Origin: Rhizophlyctis rosea
Taxonomy: Eukaryota; Chytridiomycota; Chytridiomycetes; Rhizophlyctidales; Rhizophlyctidaceae
NCBI GenBank assembly: GCA_027596075.1
Contig: JADGJC010000229.1
Coordinates: 1-64,000, forward strand
Length of the DNA stretch: 64,000 nucleotides
Direction of reading: 5' to 3'
Every line of letters begins with the position of its first letter. The stretch's first letter is position 1. The notes under the pieces are model-generated. The model did no database searches. It saw only the letters and a program-made list of their open reading frames with translations, and was not told the DNA's origin. The position numbers and the translations under genes were made by a program. Below, piece after piece: positions 1 to 9,915 of this stretch.

Positions 1-329
1 GTCAACCCCGTGTTTAGTTTTGATGCGAAACCAAAGAATCGTAGATTTCCGACGTTTCGTAGGTTTTCGTTGTCATATTACGCTAATTGTATCATTTGTT
101 GTCGTATCGTTTTGTTTGAGTTTCAGAGTGATTGTCGTCATCCGTTAGTTCATTGCGGCGGTTGAACAAGTGTTAAAAGTTAACTTGCCTCGCGCATCCA
201 AGTGATTCCACTAGTGCTCTCGTTGTTCGCGATTCTGCCACATCGCAACACCGGCCGCACCTTTCAGCAGGTATGTTTGCTGAAAGGAAACTTGCTGTCC
301 ATTGAAAGCAACTGATAATTGATTGGCAG

Positions 330-846
330 AATCATGCTGACCCACTTTGGGCTTGAAAAGATGAGGGGAACTGCTGTGGAGCGCATGCAGACCAAGTGTG
401 GGACATTATGCTACTTGGTAAGCCGGCAGATCTACCGACCATACGGATATCGACTCATTCTCGATGCAGGCACCAAAAGTGTTTGAAAGTCCGCTGGGGA
501 CGGAGTTCAGCAAGAATGTTGATTGTTGGTCAGTGGGTGAGTGCATATCATCAGTGCGCGAGAACGAAAAAGTCTTTCATCTCATTTCTGCGCCCTTAGG
601 TGTTATTCCGTATGTAATGTATGTTATTCTCTCTTCCTCTATCAAGGTTCATCCTGAATTGACACCATCTATACCAGCCTTTTTGACGAACTACCTTTCG
701 GCTGCGATAATTTGACCTCTGAAGCGCGAGTCTTGATCATGAGGCTGTTGAACCTCAAAGCCGCGGAAAGGCTGGAGGTTGATGGCGTGCTGGCGCAGCC
801 GTGGATTGCGCAGCAGAAACAGACGCTGGACAAACCTCATGTTAAG
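330..846 (+). pseudogene. Degenerate CAMK-type protein kinase, C-lobe remnant
   Basis: Conceptual exons at 330-417, 470-536, 600-618 and 678-846 are separated by GT-AG introns and read as a kinase activation segment and C-lobe. Seen in order: THFGLEKM in place of the DFG motif, KCGT, APKVFESPLGTEFSKNVDCWSVG in the APE-to-subdomain-IX region, and EARVLIMRLLNLKAAERL...QPWI, which matches subdomain XI of Chk2/CAMK kinases. The DFG aspartate is His and the APE glutamate is Lys. About 20 residues normally found between helix F and subdomain X are missing. No N-lobe was recognised in the 329 bases to the left. I infer a decayed or catalytically dead kinase; an expressed pseudokinase whose 5' part lies outside the window is possible. 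The last exon joins are less certain than the first two. Confidence 0.5.
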
Positions 847-1809
847 GTATGGGGTATTGTATCTGAGTGGACGTGTTGCTAACAAGTTTGATGCTGACTT
901 TACACCGTATATGTCGAAGAAGAGTCTGGTGCCGAAGCCTGCTTTCAAATTAGTGCCGGCTGCACAGTCATCGCCAGTGGGCCGTACACTGCTTGTGGTG
1001 GGAATAGCACTTTGTCGTGAATTTTACTGAAATGTTTGCCTTGAAGTGGGGAGGTCATGAGACATGGAGATTTGCGAGGGGCAAGTTGAGATTGGTTGGA
1101 GAGGTGATGCGACGTTCAAATTCGCGTGCGTGGGAAGGTCCGAGACTTGATCAGTTGATCTTGCCTGCCTTAGTGGCTGGGGAGCATGAATATTTGAGCC
1201 TCCCGTACGAACGGAGGATGTTGATTCCTGTTAACATGGATCAATTTCTAACCCACTCCTTTCTCCACTTTCAGGGAACTCGTCACAATCATGGTTGCAG
1301 GAACTCCCGTCCGCAGCTTCGTCGCAAGTCTCTGCACCTGATGGGAGTCATCCCTCACACGCTTCCCCAAAAGTTCTATAAGACTCCCTTCCTCGATGAG
1401 CAAAATAGCAAGATGAACCTGGGGGGAGCGCACACAAGTCGGGTCAAGTGAGGGGAGCAAAAATCATGAGCGTCCATCATCCTTTTTACATATATTTCTG
1501 CTGTTTGTTTCTGTCAGTATGCTGTGTAACATAGCATGATGAACTTGATGATATGGACTGTAGCTATTTGTGTATAAATGTTGATGGCTATTGGTATATC
1601 GACCGCTGGTCTGTCGCATATACGAGATTAGGCGTTCGTTGCCATCAATGTGTATTATGAAATGCCTGCGCTGAATGCCATGACAGGACTGCGTAATGAT
1701 CGGAAGCGTTAATTGCCCTACCCGGTCGATAAACGAGGGTCCATTTGGATGCTTATCAGCCTCAACATTGTTCGAATAAAGATCAGCGGTTTGATGAATC
1801 CAGTCACGT
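847..1809. other. No recognisable gene
   Basis: Short open frames are present here, the longest 144 codons at 1017-1451 on the plus strand, but none shows a known motif. The piece just after the kinase remnant may hold more decayed kinase sequence. I see nothing else I can support. Confidence 0.4.
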
Positions 1810-2277
1810 GGCAAACGGCTCAATCCCACTTATGCTCAATGTCCGCCATGGTGTGCTGTGCAACAATCACGTCTTATGGAGTTGAGACAAAACCTTCCGC
1901 ATCCGTTTTCGCATAGTTTTACGAAGTTGTCTCTGTGAGTACTCCACGCTCAGTATGCTAGGGCTCATACCTGGGTGTTGAGTTGATGTTAGAAGGTCTG
2001 ATTTTGCATTGCCATTACGGTTGCGAATGGACGGAAGGGTCCCAACAATGGCAAACTGCTCTATTTGGCTGCCGCTCAATGTCCGCCACGGCTATGCTGT
2101 GCAACGAACGCCTCTTTTCGAGTTGAGACAGACGACCCGCATCCGTTTATGTCCCATAGTTTCACTAAGCGGTCTTGGCGAGTACTCCACACTCTGGCTC
2201 AACCCAGAATGGACCTTTCCGTCCATCCGGAACCGCGATGCAAATGAAAAATCAAATCTTCTAACATCAACTCAACA
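1810..2277. repeat. Direct plus inverted repeat complex
   Basis: Two diverged direct copies, 1810-1951 and 2050-2195, share the blocks GCTCAATGTCCGCCA, GAGTTGAGACA, GCATCCGTTT and GAGTACTCCAC. Between and after them lie two copies in opposite orientation, 1971-2042 and the reverse complement of 2207-2277, sharing GTTGAGTTGATGTTAGAAG and GATGGACGGAA-type blocks. The order is therefore direct copy, inverted arm, direct copy, inverted arm. Reading frames are not conserved between copies, so this looks non-coding. It could be the rearranged end of a transposon or a local duplication; no transposase is visible. Confidence 0.7.
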
Positions 2278-3427
2278 TACAATCAAGAAGACAACTATTG
2301 TCAACAGCTCTTCGTTTCTTCTCTTCCAAACAAACCTTTAGTCCACCACCAATCCCACCACCCGCAACTCAATGACCAAGACGGAGACTGTGGAGGCTCA
2401 CAACGATTGAGCGTCTCTCGCTCACTTTGTCCCCAGGCCTGCCGTCGGGATCCAGTCTCTTTCTGACCAGGTATCAAGGTGAGCACAGAGCGAGCTACCT
2501 GCGATGCGTCATGGATATATCTTTTGATACGTTTGACATTGAATGATTATCCAGAACTCATTGCCGGCACCCGTTTTGAAAAAGATCAAAGGAATTTGGT
2601 TAAGCTGCAAAAGTACCTACGAGACAAGCTGCAGGGTTCTTCTGCAACACGCAGCATTGCAACCCTCACATAGAATTTCGCGCTCGGGTGCACTAATTTG
2701 ATGTAAAGATTTGATAATTCCCTAGCAAGGACAACGAATATGTCTAGCATGGCAATTAGGCGATACGGCTTGCTGGCTCCCGGAGTAGTTATTTTGCGTC
2801 ATTTTGTATTGTGCATGTTGATTCCCCTACTGACGCAAATATGCGACCGGCTGCCATAAGACATATTAATAATGGATACCTAGGCTTTGCAGTCGAATTG
2901 CGTGTTCCAGTTGGAAGGCTCTGAGCTGAGCGGATTGCCTTGGCTGAGGCAGCCCCCATGCGAAAATCACATGACTGACGCGTTACGTAAACAAAATCAC
3001 AATTTGTGTTGTTGATCGCCGCCCGCGGATGGAACAGAGCTGGACGATTTTCTGAACTGACAAAGGCAAAGCGAGAATCAACAACTGCGCTTTTTCCCTT
3101 TCCCCAGGCTTCTATTTCTATAGTTGCCTCTCCTATGCTTGATTTCATATTCAGCGTAGTCTCTCGCCCACGCAATATCACCGATCGTAGCAAAACCCCC
3201 CCAATTCGACTCCACCCGCTGGACACAACAGCGTCCAATAGCCGCTCAGAACCACCCACCCGCCAACCCAACAAGCAACCCAACACCCAACTCAACAACC
3301 AACCCGCCACTCATTCTCCTATCCGTCCACATAACGTCAATCTCCACACGGTTTTCCGCATAGAAGCACATACACACACGCCCACACATACAAATCCACA
3401 CGACCAAACCCCACCAATCAACCAACC
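2278..3427. other. Intergenic, with CA-rich leader before the exonuclease
   Basis: No recognisable gene. A plus-strand frame of 64 codons ends near 2673 but matches nothing I know. The last 190 bases, 3240-3427, are strongly C- and A-rich, with runs of CCAACC and CACACA type and no G-rich stretches. This is what a fungal promoter or 5' untranslated leader for the gene starting at 3428 would look like. Confidence 0.35.
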
Positions 3428-4251
3428 ATGCCCATATTCTTGTTTCCAACCAATGAAAGCCGTGACAAGTTTCAAGAAAAGGTCAACAGCCGCATAAGCC
3501 GCAGCGAAAGCATCATCGAGACCGTCTATCCTTACAACGTCCCCACGGTCGACGCGTCCATTAACCTGCCGTATCAGATAATTGAAGCTCGGGTGTCTCG
3601 GGATTGGGTGCGAGTAGAACGTTTTTTCCGTAGTTTATTTCAGAAGGTGCATGGCGAATGGGTACCATGGTATGCAGCGGTGCCGGTCGATCTGGAGTTT
3701 TTTGGACCCCACGCGAATGATTTTGTAGCGCTCATGCAGGTGGGGTTGGAGAGGAACGGAAAGTTACAAGTGTTCATGGCGCACCTCGCGCATCTCGACG
3801 ACGTTACACCCTAACCCTAACGGCAATGCGTCTCTTCATTGAGGATGAACGCATAAGCAAGATAGTTCACGGCGGAGGATCCGACGTTGCACATTTACGG
3901 AGGATGGGAAACGTGGCGCTGAACCCGCGTGGTTGGGTGGATGTACTACACGTAGTTAACCTGTGGTTCGTGGCGACGGGGTGGGGGGCGCGTTCAGTGC
4001 AGCAAACACCAGCACTTTCGAAGCTTACGTCGCTCATGCTCGGTTGTACTCTTCCATCCGCGAGTCATCAAGGAAGACAATGGGACGACGACCTCTTACA
4101 CCCGCGTCTCATCGAATATGCCGCGAGAGACGTCTTTGGGGTTTGGGAGGTGTACAAGGGTGCCTACGCGCGACTAGCGAGTGAGTTACAAGGCGGTGCT
4201 ACGGCAGCGAGGACTCAAGTAGAGGCAGCCATTCGAGCACATTATCTTTGA
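3428..4251 (+). CDS. DEDD-type 3'-5' exonuclease (RNase D/WRN/EXD-like), frame broken
   Basis: The family removes nucleotides from 3' ends of RNA or DNA using two metal ions held by four acidic residues. Seen: the first motif VDLEF near residue 77, the middle motif HGGGSDVAHLRRMG, and the last motif YAARDVFGVWEVY, with Tyr and Asp placed as in DEDDy enzymes. The first half ends at a TAA at 3812-3814 inside a CCCTAACCCTAA stretch; the second half continues in another frame from about 3826 to the stop at 4251. Homologous sequence runs directly from one half to the other (HLDDVT then MRLFIED), so a short insertion is the simplest explanation. I found no convincing intron: the only GT-AG pair would be about 41 bp with a poor donor and would delete conserved residues. 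It may be a pseudogene or an assembly error. The total of about 270 residues suits a stand-alone exonuclease domain. Confidence 0.7.
3809..3820. repeat. Two telomere-type CCCTAA units inside the exonuclease gene
   Basis: The sequence CCCTAACCCTAA lies exactly where the exonuclease reading frame breaks. TTAGGG is the telomere repeat of most fungi and animals. Removing 14 bases around this motif would bring the two halves of the gene into one frame. Two units are too few for a real chromosome end. Confidence 0.75.
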
Positions 4252-4913
4252 GGGGTCCGTAAGAGGGATTATAGTTCTGGGGTTACTGTACGGATTTTTG
4301 TGTAGCCATTGTTCTTCTTTTCTGTATTATACATCACTGTGTTTTTTGGCCCTCACTTTACCAATATAAGGGGTCACGTCTGCATTTCTTGATATCATGT
4401 GTCCAAACTCTGCAGCGTGCTTCATCAAAGTGCGGCCGACAGTTCACGCAATCTTCTCTTGTCCTAATAACACGTTCCATACGTCCCTAAATCACCATAC
4501 AGTATGCAAGCCAAACGCAAGGCGCCAGATGTGCAAATTGGACCAATACATGCAAAACCAACTCTATTACTGTGCAAAACTTTCATACACGAACAAAAAA
4601 CAAATGAAAGGTCCGATATCCGAAGGAAAATCTACCTTCCCCGCGAAAAGAATTTATAGAACAGGAAGTGACGATAGAATTTGACTATCAATTTTTGTTG
4701 TTGTTGAGGTACTTGTACGGAGTCCTTGTTTTGTGCTCTTTTTGATGCGTGGTGGTGGTTGCTGTGCATTATGAGCGGAGATATGTTTTCGTGAGATGTT
4801 GTCTATTTGGTGATTGAGATGGTCTGGTGGTCTGTGACACAGGCATGAGTTTTCGTAACGGGCCGTTTGATGAGAACATAAGAGCAAGATGTTGGTGCTG
4901 GCAAACTTACCGA
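4252..4913. other. Convergent intergenic region
   Basis: The exonuclease and the MADS-box gene point toward each other here. The stretch is A/T-rich with no recognised coding motif and probably holds both 3' untranslated regions. Confidence 0.4.
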
Positions 4914-6242
4914 TCAATACTCCACACCAGGCCTCATGCCCCTGTCGATCCACACCCTCCTGTCAGGACTGATAGCACTCTCACTCGCCACCCTCCCAGG
5001 ACTGGGCCAGTACACCGGTGGATGCATGTGGATGGATGACGGAAACGGCAGAACCATATCGCTGCACCTCGGCTGAATTTCACCCCTCCTTGGCCGCTCG
5101 GGGCTGTTGCGTGCAAAGCCGTTCACGGCCCGTTCCATGCCCACCAGGTACCGAGCCACCTCGAGTTCTTCATCGGTCAAGGGCGGGGGCGGAACTTGTT
5201 GGTATTGGTGTTCGCGTGCGGGTGGTACGTCGCGGTAGGGGGTTTGGTAGTTCTGGTCATGGTGGTATGGTCCGACCGGGAAGCTAGTTTGCTGGGAAAT
5301 GCGCGCTTTCGGTGGGCTTTCAGGGTTGAAGGCGAGGCGGCGGGGGTTGCGGGTTGGGGAGATGATGGTCATTAAGGAGCACGGGGAGGAATGGCCTGCC
5401 ATTCCGCCGCGAGCGCGAGGAGTTGTGTTCGGATCTGGGTCCACCATATCGCTGGGAAAATTGCCATTCGTATGACTGCCGCTGAAGTAGTGTCCGTATT
5501 TCTCATCTTCCGAATTCACATCCAAGTTCATGTTTTCACCATCTGCGTCCTCCTCGTCCGATGTCACGCTGCTGGAAGTGATCGACTCCGCATCATCACA
5601 TTCATCATTGATTCCGGAAGACAGCGATCCGATGGTCGATGAAAGCGAGGACGATTGGCATGACGGGAGGAAGGGAGAGGTCGATTGTTGCGGGAACGTG
5701 CGGGCCGTGCCTTCAAACAAGGGATAAACGGAGCCGGAGACGTTGGTTGAGTTGCGGACTTTAATTTCCTCACTGTAATCGCCAGTTGCGTCGACGACAT
5801 GAGCTTTTGATGTTCCCCTTTCGAGGTGGTTGGCATAGCGGGCAATGATGGATCCAATGTCTTGCGTAGAGGCGAACTATATACATTTGAGGCCAAGCGA
5901 ATCAGTTGACATCTTTATGAAATATAACTGTCTGCAGGTCAGTTCTAATTACCGTATGGCATTCATCACGCGAGTCGAATACGAGGACTAGTGTCTCACA
6001 CTCGCAAAGAACAGAGAGTTCATGGGCTTTCTTGAACAAACCGGCTCGTCGTCTACCGAGTGTAATCTACAGATAGTATTCAGTAAAGGTGACGGCGGTC
6101 GACAGCGATCACGACATTTCGAAGGTGACAGCCTGTTGCCATGACAACGCAGCAACAAGCTTGAAGATAGGTCATGTGTACCACTCACCGAACGTTGCCT
6201 TGCTCCCTCGATCTTCTGGATATGTATCTTCCTCCGACCCAT
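4914..6242 (-). CDS. MADS-box transcription factor, MEF2/Rlm1 type
   Basis: This is a DNA-binding dimer expected to act in the nucleus. Three exons join in phase: 6242-6189, 6066-5953 and 5876-4914, giving about 376 residues. The N-terminus MGRRKIHIQKIEGARQRS continues into RRRAGLFKKAHELSVLCE, the hallmark MADS core, starting at residue 1 as in MEF2 and yeast Rlm1/Smp1. A MEF2-like extension follows (HTFASTQDIGSIIARY). The remaining 270 or so residues are Ser-, Pro- and acidic-rich and typical of an activation or regulatory tail; a short PPPPLTDEELEVARYL helix is the only ordered-looking piece. In yeasts Rlm1 acts below the cell-wall MAP kinase; that role is only an analogy here. The start is firm because the MADS box begins at the first Met. 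The donors are GTGAGT and GTAATT. Confidence 0.9.
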
Positions 6243-6554
6243 ATTGACTGTCCCTCTGTGTGCAAGTGTGCAGTGCACGTCGAAATGGCGGGGGGTATGC
6301 CCGACGTGGTATCGACGCGTTGTGGCTGGTGGTGGAAAGAACGGGGGGGCGGACTTGCGAGCACTGGTTATCCAATAATGAAAAAGGGTATAAGAGGGTG
6401 GGTATGTGCGGTAGGAAGTGACGGAAGAGTGGGAGGGTGGAAAGAGTGATGAGCGAAAAATAGCAACACACGCGGGTGCGCGAGGTTAAAAATGAACCTT
6501 GGGGGGCGGGAAGATGAACAACGCGTATCCTCCGCTGGTCATCACCGAGATATC

Positions 6555-6840
6555 ATGCAGTATGCAACATATGCAAACTGGGGTGTTCCCATGCAGGTCA
6601 TGCACGTCATGCGACCCAAATGAAAAGATGGCAACCACTGTGGGAAAAGGCCAGTTTCATGGTCCAACATGGGCCCCGATCAAGGGAGGCGGAGATCTCA
6701 ATTTCATGCACACGGCATGCATGGAGGGAAAGGGCAGTGGGCACTGGGAGCCGGCTGTGCTGTAATGAACAAACTTGGGCCATGTGGCCTCACTGTCTGA
6801 GCCACTTTGCCACGCATGCAGCATTTCATTTCACTTGCAT
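6555..6840. promoter_or_regulatory. Cluster of ATGCA/TGCAT motifs upstream of the MADS-box gene
   Basis: ATGCA or TGCAT occurs about nine times in 286 bases: near 6555, 6562, 6571, 6591, 6600, 6706, 6717/6718, 6816 and 6836, including two GCATGC palindromes at 6715 and 6814. Random expectation is about one. The cluster begins about 310 bases upstream of the MADS start, so it could be a transcription-factor binding array. The binder is unknown. Confidence 0.35.
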
Positions 6841-8273
6841 GAATGGACGCGTGTGGCACTGCAAGCAATGAATCCTGAATCGTTGATTGCGAAACTGATT
6901 CATAAAACACGTGATTCTGCGTGTTCCCGGAATCCCGGCGAACTTCCCGCTCGGGACTGCCGTGTGCAGTCATGGAGTCGTAGAGTACCCCTACCAAGTG
7001 CAAATTGGTGTAGTTGGTGTTCGCACGTCCATGCCCTGTCGCCTGGCATTGGGGAAGATGCCGTATATGAAGTCAAAGGAAAGACGAATAGAACGGTCGG
7101 AATACTCAGATGGCTTCCTCTCACTTCTTTTGCCAAAGGCGGATCTCTGTCCATGTCGCTAGGATTCTTCTGGGTGCAATAAACGGGGTCATGGGCATAG
7201 TCTTCCAGAATCACGCATTTGAACTTGTCAATCTTAAATTCTGTGTCGCATGCCTTTATTTTTTGCGGAACGTGCAAAAGCATATGGACTTGATTTGCAA
7301 AGCCCCACCGCTGCTTGGCTACGTTTGCAACGTTCAAGACTTCGAATTGTTGATGAACATCATCATATGGGGCGGTGATTGGGGATGGCAAACTTGATAG
7401 GATTGAAAGCGACGGGCGAAAACTGATGAGAGATGCGAATTGCAAAACTTGCGAGGGGTTTTGCATGGGTTCACAGCGCAATAGCACGTACACTACATAT
7501 GTATGGAAGTTGTTTTCTTTTTGTTCCAACGAAACACTCACTCGCCGGTACCTTTTGAGATGCTTTCGCACTTCCGCAAGTAGTGTCAATCCTTCCGCAT
7601 TTCCTCAAGAATCTCAAGAGCGTATACAATCTGTCAGAGCATCTATCGTCCTACTTCCTCCTTGCTATCAGATCTTCACATTTGACGACCAAGCCCATCA
7701 TCTCACAAATATCAATCATCAGTCTACGTGACATTTGAGATGAAACAGGCTGCGGTCTGAAAATGTGCCCACTTACTTCAGATTGGCACACGACCAGGCC
7801 TTATCCTTACATCTTTATACTTCACGAGTGCACTAACCGATTGATACCATTGATGTTTCACAACATAAGCGATGATGAGTACGTTCAATGACTTGGTGTT
7901 ACATAGAGCAAGTTGTCGCTTGGTCCGTGATGATGAAACCCCCTGCAGAGATCGCTCCTTTGTTTTTGCCGCTTGGAAACCGATGACTGATGGACCGTAA
8001 CGGGTTTGCTTCTTGTACGTAGATGTTGTGAGAAAAGCACAAGGAAATTGAGGAATGTTTGACGCTGCCAAGATGGAGAGATGCCAATCAATGAATGGCA
8101 ACACCCACTTTTTCTTGCTGCAACATGCGGCCGTGGAATGCAGAAAAAGGAAGAAACGGTATACAGAACTATATAGACCACAGACAGTTTTAGCTAAACT
8201 GTACGGTCCGAATCATCACGTATGCCAAATGCAATGGTTTGCTTGCCGGGTTCGAAATGCTCTTGCACCACAA

Positions 8274-8375
8274 ACGTAGCACATTCATAGAGCATAGAGT
8301 TTGCCTCTGTGGGGCAAAAAGATACCAGCGGACTGCGAGTTACAGATCTGGATGGCTGGATTCATCGCCATCCAC
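8274..8375 (+). repeat. Dispersed degenerate repeat, copy 1
   Basis: This copy contains ACGTAGCACATT, then an A-rich run followed by AGATACCAGCGGACTGCGAG and TGGATGGCTGGAT. The same order of blocks recurs at 9658-9760, and the second half alone at 8490-8520 and 9861-9915. No open frame is shared. Confidence 0.6.
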
Positions 8376-8489
8376 CTCACGCCTGCTTTCTTCACATCCT
8401 GGATTCTCTCTGATAGCAGAACCGATGATACTGCTACTGGTCGGACTCAGAAGCAGAAGGAATGACATGTTTATGCCAATACAACTACG

Positions 8490-8520
8490 AAAAAGGGATA
8501 CCTGCAGATTGCGAGTTGTT
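8490..8520 (+). repeat. Dispersed degenerate repeat, short copy
   Basis: AAAAAGGGATACCTGCAGATTGCGAG matches the core that follows the A-run in the copies at 8274 and 9658, with scattered substitutions. Confidence 0.5.
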
Positions 8521-9657
8521 GAGTTGGGCAGCTAGACGACAGCCGCCCCGTCCGTCACATCTTCTTTGTATAGTTCGTACCTGTTTCCAATGGACAACCC
8601 ATACGCAGTACAATTTCAGTAATGATCAGTATGAACGGTCATACCCGATATTTTGACCTTATTACAAACTTAGATGTTGGTATCCCCTGTTTGAATACAT
8701 GTGCGAATAGTTCAAGACAATGGCGTCTTGTGATTGCGCGGAGTGTAGCCAACTCGCCATGTCTCCAAAGCCAACAGCCCTTCAACCAAGTTTCCCCTTG
8801 GGGGCTTTTTGAGTAAGTCACTGGCAATCTGTTTTGAACGTCTTCTCCATATCTTTCTGATATGGCAGAAAAATGACGACAGGGGTTGCAACGCCGGGAA
8901 TTCAATCCGTGGTGGAAGACCAGTCCGTACGCAAAAAGAGTTGTACATTCACGGCTCCTGGGCAGGTATCCGGTGGCAGGTGAAGGCATCTGGTCGCTGC
9001 TTACTTACATAATAATAAAGCGCCTTCTCATCTTCAATGATAAGCGTACGACCACAGTATGAGTTTGCCTGGAACTCAATATGTTACATGCATCGCCTAT
9101 TTAGGTGTGTCAGTGTGTCCCAACGCGAATCGTTTCATGACAGCATTGGTATATCTGGGTAGCGACATTTACTCACAGACACTCAGAGGTTGAAAATAGA
9201 CGGTCGACAAAAATCGAGTATCGCAATTCTTACAGTACTCGCCCGCGCGTTGAGACCGACATGGCGAGTTCAATCGACTGGAGAAGATTGCCGTTACGCA
9301 ATTTATCGATCATTAATCGAAGAACTATTTGACAATACCAAATCGACTGCACCTTTGTAATCGTTGAGGTATGCATTTGAAGTTGAACCGACCTCCATGC
9401 CTCTAGAGTATTCGCTTTGATATGTGGGCAATCCTTCACCGAATGCACCGCCACAGGATGAGACGTTGGCATATCTTACACGTTGTGATATTGCAAACCA
9501 CCATCCAGCGGCGCACCTCAAGAGACTACAAAAGCTTTGTTACAGGTAAAAAGTCATGCCGGGGGACTGTCCTTACATCAAGGTAGGGGGTCAGAAAAAT
9601 TGAAAGTTAGTTAACCACACCAATGCGGATCATCGTGTGGCGAGCGAACTGACAGAA

Positions 9658-9760
9658 AACGTAGCACATTTTGGGAGCATGAAAGCTGGTCGCTGTGTGA
9701 AAAAAAAAGATACCAGCGGGTAGTGAGTTATAAACTTGGATGGCTGTATGACACAATTCC
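9658..9760 (+). repeat. Dispersed degenerate repeat, copy 2
   Basis: This copy has ACGTAGCACATT, a run of nine A, AGATACCAGCGGG and TTGGATGGCTG in the same order as copy 1, with about the same spacing. An A-run ahead of a conserved core could mark a short retroposon, but no RNA polymerase III boxes were identified. Confidence 0.6.
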
Positions 9761-9860
9761 ACTTCTTGATTGCCTCTTTGCTCTTACTGAGCTGCTGCAA
9801 TTGCTTACCTGATGGCATTGTTAACGGTCAACTCCAGGTTAGCATGCTAATGTCAACCCA

Positions 9861-9915
9861 ACAGAAAAAAGAGATGCCTGCGGACTGAGAATTACCGATT
9901 CGGGAGGATGGATGT
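9861..9915 (+). repeat. Dispersed degenerate repeat, copy 3
   Basis: This copy has ACAGAAAAAAGAGATGCCTG, then GCGGACTGAGAATTACCGAT and GGATGGATG. It corresponds to the second half of the copies at 8274 and 9658. Confidence 0.5.

Noticed and set aside
1017..1451. 144-codon plus-strand frame
   Set aside because: The composition does not resemble the recognised genes here and no family was recognised.
2479..2673. Small protein frame with FEKDQRNLVKLQKYLRDKL
   Set aside because: It looks helical, but there is no recognised family and no second exon; too short to support as a gene.
3800..3825. Chromosome end (telomere)
   Set aside because: Only two CCCTAA units are present and normal coding sequence continues on both sides.
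3803..3843. Intron explaining the exonuclease frame change
   Set aside because: It would need a GTTACA donor and be about 41 bp, and it would delete LFIE-type residues that fit the family.
8240..8270. tRNA gene suggested by GGGTTCGAAAT
   Set aside because: No matching acceptor or anticodon stem could be folded around it.
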